A DNA stretch of 64,000 nt, from assembly GCA_963809205.1 (NCBI GenBank), contig CAWEIS010000004.1, positions 372,001 through 436,000 on the forward strand. The letters are read 5' to 3'. This document shows positions 63,742 through 64,000 of this stretch, one piece after another. The stretch is from DATLLN01 sp963809205. GTDB taxonomy: Bacteria > Actinomycetota > Thermoleophilia > Gaiellales > JAICJC01. The notes under the pieces are model-generated. The model was given only the letters and a program-made list of their open reading frames with translations. It had not been told where the DNA came from and made no database searches. A program made the translations under genes and the position numbers. The stretch's first letter is position 1. The number at the start of each line of letters is the position of its first letter.

Positions 63742-64000
63742 CTACGACGCCGGGTGATCCTCCCAATCGCCGGCGTCCTCCACGTAGATGTGGCGCGCAG
63801 TGCGCAGACCGGTCGGCGGATCGAGCGTTCCCGCGGCGATCGAGACCGTCGGGCGGGCGGGGCGCGACCAGAACAGGCGACCGCCGCACTCGCCGCAGAA
63901 CGCCCGCTCGGCGCCGTCGTGAAAGTGCCGGCGAAGCCCCCGCGACTCGGTCAGCTCCAGGTCGCCGCGGGCGCAGGCGCTGTATGACGCCGGGCCGCCA
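63742..64000 (-). CDS. GFA family protein, 5' end beyond the window
   Basis: The last 85 residues of a GFA/CENP-V zinc-fold protein, stop TAG at 63742-63744. The zinc site appears as AFCGECGGRLFW, with an upstream cysteine in YSACARGDL, both typical of the family, followed by SIAAGTLDPPTG and HIYVEDAGDWE. The family includes glutathione-dependent formaldehyde-activating enzymes, but most members are uncharacterised. It converges on the CU044_5270 gene. Confidence 0.85.
   Translation of the reverse strand, partial: GGPASYSACARGDLELTESRGLRRHFHDGAERAFCGECGGRLFWSRPARPTVSIAAGTLDPPTGLRTARHIYVEDAGDWEDHPAS

Overview
The window is about 70% GC chromosomal DNA in which genes are tightly packed and frequently overlap by ATGA or GTGA. 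It uses many GTG and TTG starts, carries actinobacterial-type families (CU044_5270, MsiK-like ABC ATPases, cyclase-AAA signalling proteins) and contains GGGGTCAGACCCC-type palindromes. This fits a soil actinobacterium, possibly of the Thermoleophilia/Rubrobacteria side. That placement is inference: no rRNA or tRNA gene was seen.

Layout. 1-5.5 kb: a surface glycan locus on the minus strand (truncated glycosyltransferase, ATP-grasp, PIG-L deacetylase, O-antigen-ligase-like protein, secreted Ig-like protein) with an alkyltransferase-like DNA repair gene. 5.5-12.6 kb: sulfur assimilation (TauE exporter; Sat, CysC, CysH) in one minus-strand operon with phosphosulfolactate synthase, a two-subunit fumarase and an FAD oxidoreductase. 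12.6-24.3 kb: mixed housekeeping genes (HIT protein, a toxin-antitoxin pair, nitrilase with a broken frame, a zinc-knuckle sugar epimerase, a GT2, an ECF sigma module, a decarboxylase, Dps with a tiny ESFPASDPP protein, GH18, PEP-mutase-like enzyme, agmatinase-like enzyme). 24.3-30.6 kb: signalling (Ser/Thr kinase, a cyclase/AAA/pseudokinase fusion, a membrane sensor-like protein).

30.6-60.7 kb is one large carbohydrate-catabolic supercluster. It holds two complete sets of sugar ABC permeases and binding proteins but one ATPase, nine short-chain dehydrogenases, three mutarotase-fold proteins and an enolase-superfamily dehydratase. It also holds a TPP-dependent E1 alpha/beta pair without E2/E3, a fumarase/aspartase-superfamily lyase, a muconolactone-isomerase-like protein, a 2-hydroxyacid dehydrogenase, an acetoacetate-decarboxylase-family enzyme, an M24 peptidase-fold protein, a VOC protein and an amino-acid-type permease. 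Four regulators sit inside it (LacI, IclR, two GntR/FCD). A 20-bp palindromic site centred on GCTATAGC recurs in front of three transcription units, and a related CCATAGCAT site lies in front of two more, so most of the cluster looks like one regulon of the two GntR paralogues, whose recognition helices are identical. The substrate cannot be read from sequence; an oxidised sugar or cyclic polyol route is the best guess.

60.7-64 kb: a polytopic GT-C-like membrane protein, a second sigma-factor/membrane-partner pair and the 3' end of a GFA-family gene.

Quality warning. Between about 31.0 and 43.4 kb twelve of thirteen genes are interrupted. Every break (23 in total) is resolved by removing a single extra base, and each gene then has a length divisible by three with conserved family sequence throughout. 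Single breaks of the same kind occur near 14388, 50467 and 55312. These look like insertion errors of the assembly rather than decayed genes, so I annotate the genes as whole and give the break positions.
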